Shown in pieces: positions 62,301 through 64,000 of a stretch of DNA of 64,000 bases (position 1 is its first letter; every line of letters starts with the position of its first letter). Source of the DNA: Pisaster brevispinus (Eukaryota > Echinodermata > Asteroidea > Forcipulatida > Asteriidae); the NCBI GenBank assembly GCA_023634235.1, contig JAMKCF010000020.1, forward strand, positions 1,054,001 through 1,118,000. The letters run 5' to 3'. The position numbers and the translations under genes are program-made. Below the pieces are notes generated by a model. The model saw nothing but the letters and a program-made list of their open reading frames with translations. It made no database searches and was not told the origin of the DNA.

Positions 62301-64000
62301 AGAAAGCCCGTCTCAAGGGCTCTCTCTTCCGTGAGTTTCGTTGAGGTCACCATTTTGTAGGCGAGGCCAGCGTCCTGGAAGTAGGGCTGCCCGAAACTCC
62401 ACTGTATCACATGCCTACGTCATCGCCAGTGAGAAAAAGCCGGCACAAAAAGGGCCGAAATAAATTCTGTGCTAGGCTTGGAAATAACTCATGAACTAGA
62501 AATGCTAGAAAGACAAAATTTGTACCTGACTCTGCCCTGGATATCCCTGCTTCCGAAAATCAAACTTGTAGGGTCGCGGAGGGCAAGCTTCATACCGGAA
62601 ATGACCAGCAGGTGGGGCTACTCCGAACGCTCCTCAAAAGCATCCCTAACGGGATTTTTGTGCACAGAGCTGTCAAAGAAACAAAGACAGAGTAAGGACG
62701 GTCAAATCACCCACAGAATAATACTGGATTTTCACAAGTTGTACACCATTAGAAAGCCCGTCTCAAGGGCTCTCTCTTCCGTGAGTTTCGTTGAGGTCAC
62801 CATTTTGTAGGCGAGGCCAGCGTCCTGGAAGTAGGGCTGCCCGAAACTCCACTGTATCACATGCCTACGTCATCGCCAGTGAGAAAAAGCCGGCACAAAA
62901 AGGTCCGAAATAAATTCTGTGCTAGGCTTGGAAATAACTCATGAACTAGAAATGCTAGAGAGACAAAATTTGTACCTGACTCTGCCCTGGATATCCCTGC
63001 TTCTGAAAATCAAACTTGTAGGGTCGCGGAGGGCAAGCTTCATACCGGAAATGACCAGCAGGTGGGGCTACTCCGAACGCTCCTCAAAAGCATCCCTAAC
63101 GGGATTTTTGTGCACAGAGCTGTCAAAGAAACAAAGACAGAGTAAGGACGGTCAAATCACCCACAGAATAATACTGGATTTTCACAAGTTGTACACCATT
63201 AGAAAGCCCGTCTCAAGGGCTCTCTCTTCCGTGAGTTTCGTTGAGGTCACCATTTTGTAGGCGAGGCCAGCGTCCTGGAAGTAGGGCTGCCCGAAACTCC
63301 ACTGTATCACATGCCTACGTCATCGCCAGTGAGAAAAAGCCGGCACAAAAAGGGCCGAAATAAATTCTGTGCTAGGCTTGGAAATAACTCATGAACTAGA
63401 AATGCTAGAAAGACAAAATTTGTACCTGACTCTGCCCTGGATATCCCTGCTTCCGAAAATCAAACTTGTAGGGTCGCGGAGGGCAAGCTTCATACCGGAA
63501 ATGACCAGCAGGTGGGGCTACTCCGAACGCTCCTCAAAAGCATCCCTAACGGGATTTTTGTGCACAGAGCTGTCAAAGAAACAAAGACAGAGTAAGGACG
63601 GTCAAATCACCCACAGAATAATACTGGATTTTCACAAGTTGTACACCATTAGAAAGCCCGTCTCAAGGGCTCTCTCTTCCGTGAGTTTCGTTGAGGTCAC
63701 CATTTTGTAGGCGAGGCCAGCGTCCTGGAAGTAGGGCTGCCCGAAACTCCACTGTATCACATGCCTACGTCATCGCCAGTGAGAAAAAGCCGGCACAAAA
63801 AGGTCCGAAATAAATTCTGTGCTAGGCTTGGAAATAACTCATGAACTAGAAATGCTAGAGAGACAAAATTTGTACCTGACTCTGCCCTGGATATCCCTGC
63901 TTCTGAAAATCAAACTTGTAGGGTCGCGGAGGGCAAGCTTCATACCGGAAATGACCAGCAGGTGGGGCTACTCCGAACGCTCCTCAAAAGCATCCCTAAC
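44307..64000 (+). repeat. Satellite array, exact 450-bp unit, 43 full copies plus partial units
   Basis: Unit starts (taking 'gtgctaggcttgg' as base 1) fall at 44469, 44919, 45369 and so on every 450 bases to 63819. No indel was seen in any copy. The left partial unit is 162 bp and the right one, cut by the window, is 182 bp. Variation is limited to a few sites: A/C at unit base 252, T-to-G/C changes near base 60, C/T in 'cttcYgaaa', G/A in 'ctagaRag' and T/G in 'aaggKccg'. No 5S rRNA, snRNA, histone, tRNA box B or hammerhead core was found in the unit. Such uniformity points to recent homogenisation by unequal exchange or rolling-circle amplification, or to assembly of near-identical repeats. 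A centromeric or heterochromatic role is possible but not shown. Confidence 0.98.
44469..44810 (+). other. 113-codon open frame recurring in every satellite unit (probably not a gene)
   Basis: The frame recurs in all 43 full units at 450-base spacing. It opens with GTG, not ATG; the first in-frame ATG is codon 12. No domain, signal peptide or membrane segment is recognised. Several copies carry amino-acid changes (Leu to Phe at 46319 and 46769, Leu to Val at 61619, Pro to Leu at 59853, His to Leu at 60463), so selection on the protein is not evident. Because 450 is divisible by three and the copies are homogenised, the frame is kept without needing function. Confidence 0.7.

Noticed and set aside
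44469..63710. Tandem family of 43 protein-coding genes in the satellite
   Set aside because: The frame opens with GTG, has no recognisable domain, and its retention is explained by homogenisation of a unit whose length is divisible by three.
44307..64000. 5S rRNA, snRNA or histone gene cluster
   Set aside because: The 450-bp unit was read on both strands: no 5S internal control region, tRNA box B, U-snRNA or histone sequence was found.
44307..64000. Self-cleaving hammerhead ribozyme or CENP-B box in the satellite
   Set aside because: No CTGANGA core with a following GAAA on either strand, and no match to the CENP-B box pattern by eye.
44307..64000. Array dismissed as pure assembly artefact
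   Set aside because: The ordered A/C pattern and linked variants would not arise from simple collapse or copying of one unit, although the exact length still needs long-read support.

Overview
The window is animal nuclear DNA. It has AT-rich non-coding sequence, GT-AG introns, a TRIM-type gene with a Kozak-context start, tRNA-derived SINEs, a LINE reverse-transcriptase remnant, many short inverted-repeat elements, a minisatellite and a satellite array. The repeat types (palindromic MITEs of the 'gtcgatttcaca' kind, tRNA-Leu SINEs, elements starting TTAAAGG) and an intron-poor TRIM gene fit a marine invertebrate deuterostome such as an echinoderm. That assignment is inference; the species cannot be read from the sequence.

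Layout. 1-6.7 kb is non-coding and holds one copy of a duplicated segment (313-1170), a 1.3 kb inverted-repeat element (4.57-5.85 kb) with a hairpin insertion in its left end, and a palindromic MITE. 6.7-9.3 kb, minus strand, is the one confident gene: a two-coding-exon RING / B-box / coiled-coil / beta-propeller protein of 629 residues, a probable E3 ubiquitin ligase. 9.5-23 kb is a graveyard of small elements: two copies of a 0.5 kb MITE, a TTAAAGG-ended element carrying nested hairpins, two copies of another dispersed repeat, a LINE fragment and a 1 kb fold-back element with a near-perfect 41-bp-arm hairpin at its centre. A minus-strand TATA box with a short start-codon exon (25.7-25.9 kb) and a 60-bp exon (18.9 kb) are phase-compatible. 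They could be the 5' end of the TRIM transcription unit or of another gene.

28.9-38.1 kb has three phase-compatible coding-like exons on the minus strand (37967-38074, 29932-30025, 28886-29000), which I read as part of an unidentified gene. Its large inferred intron contains an 81-bp minisatellite (30031-32640, a TTAGGG in each unit), three tandem tRNA-like half sequences, the second copy of the duplicated segment and a tRNA-Leu SINE. 40.3-43.2 kb is a 2.9 kb terminal-inverted-repeat element with no recognisable transposase.

44.3-64.0 kb, nearly a third of the window, is one satellite: 43 complete head-to-tail copies of a unit of exactly 450 bp plus partial units at both ends. It runs off the right edge. 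The copies are almost identical, but a single A/C site shows ordered higher-order periodicity (pentamer, then trimer, then irregular), and linked variants form a dimer at the right. A 113-codon open frame recurs in each unit, but it opens with GTG and looks like a by-product of homogenisation.

No bacterial-style operon, CRISPR array, rRNA or confident stand-alone tRNA gene was seen.
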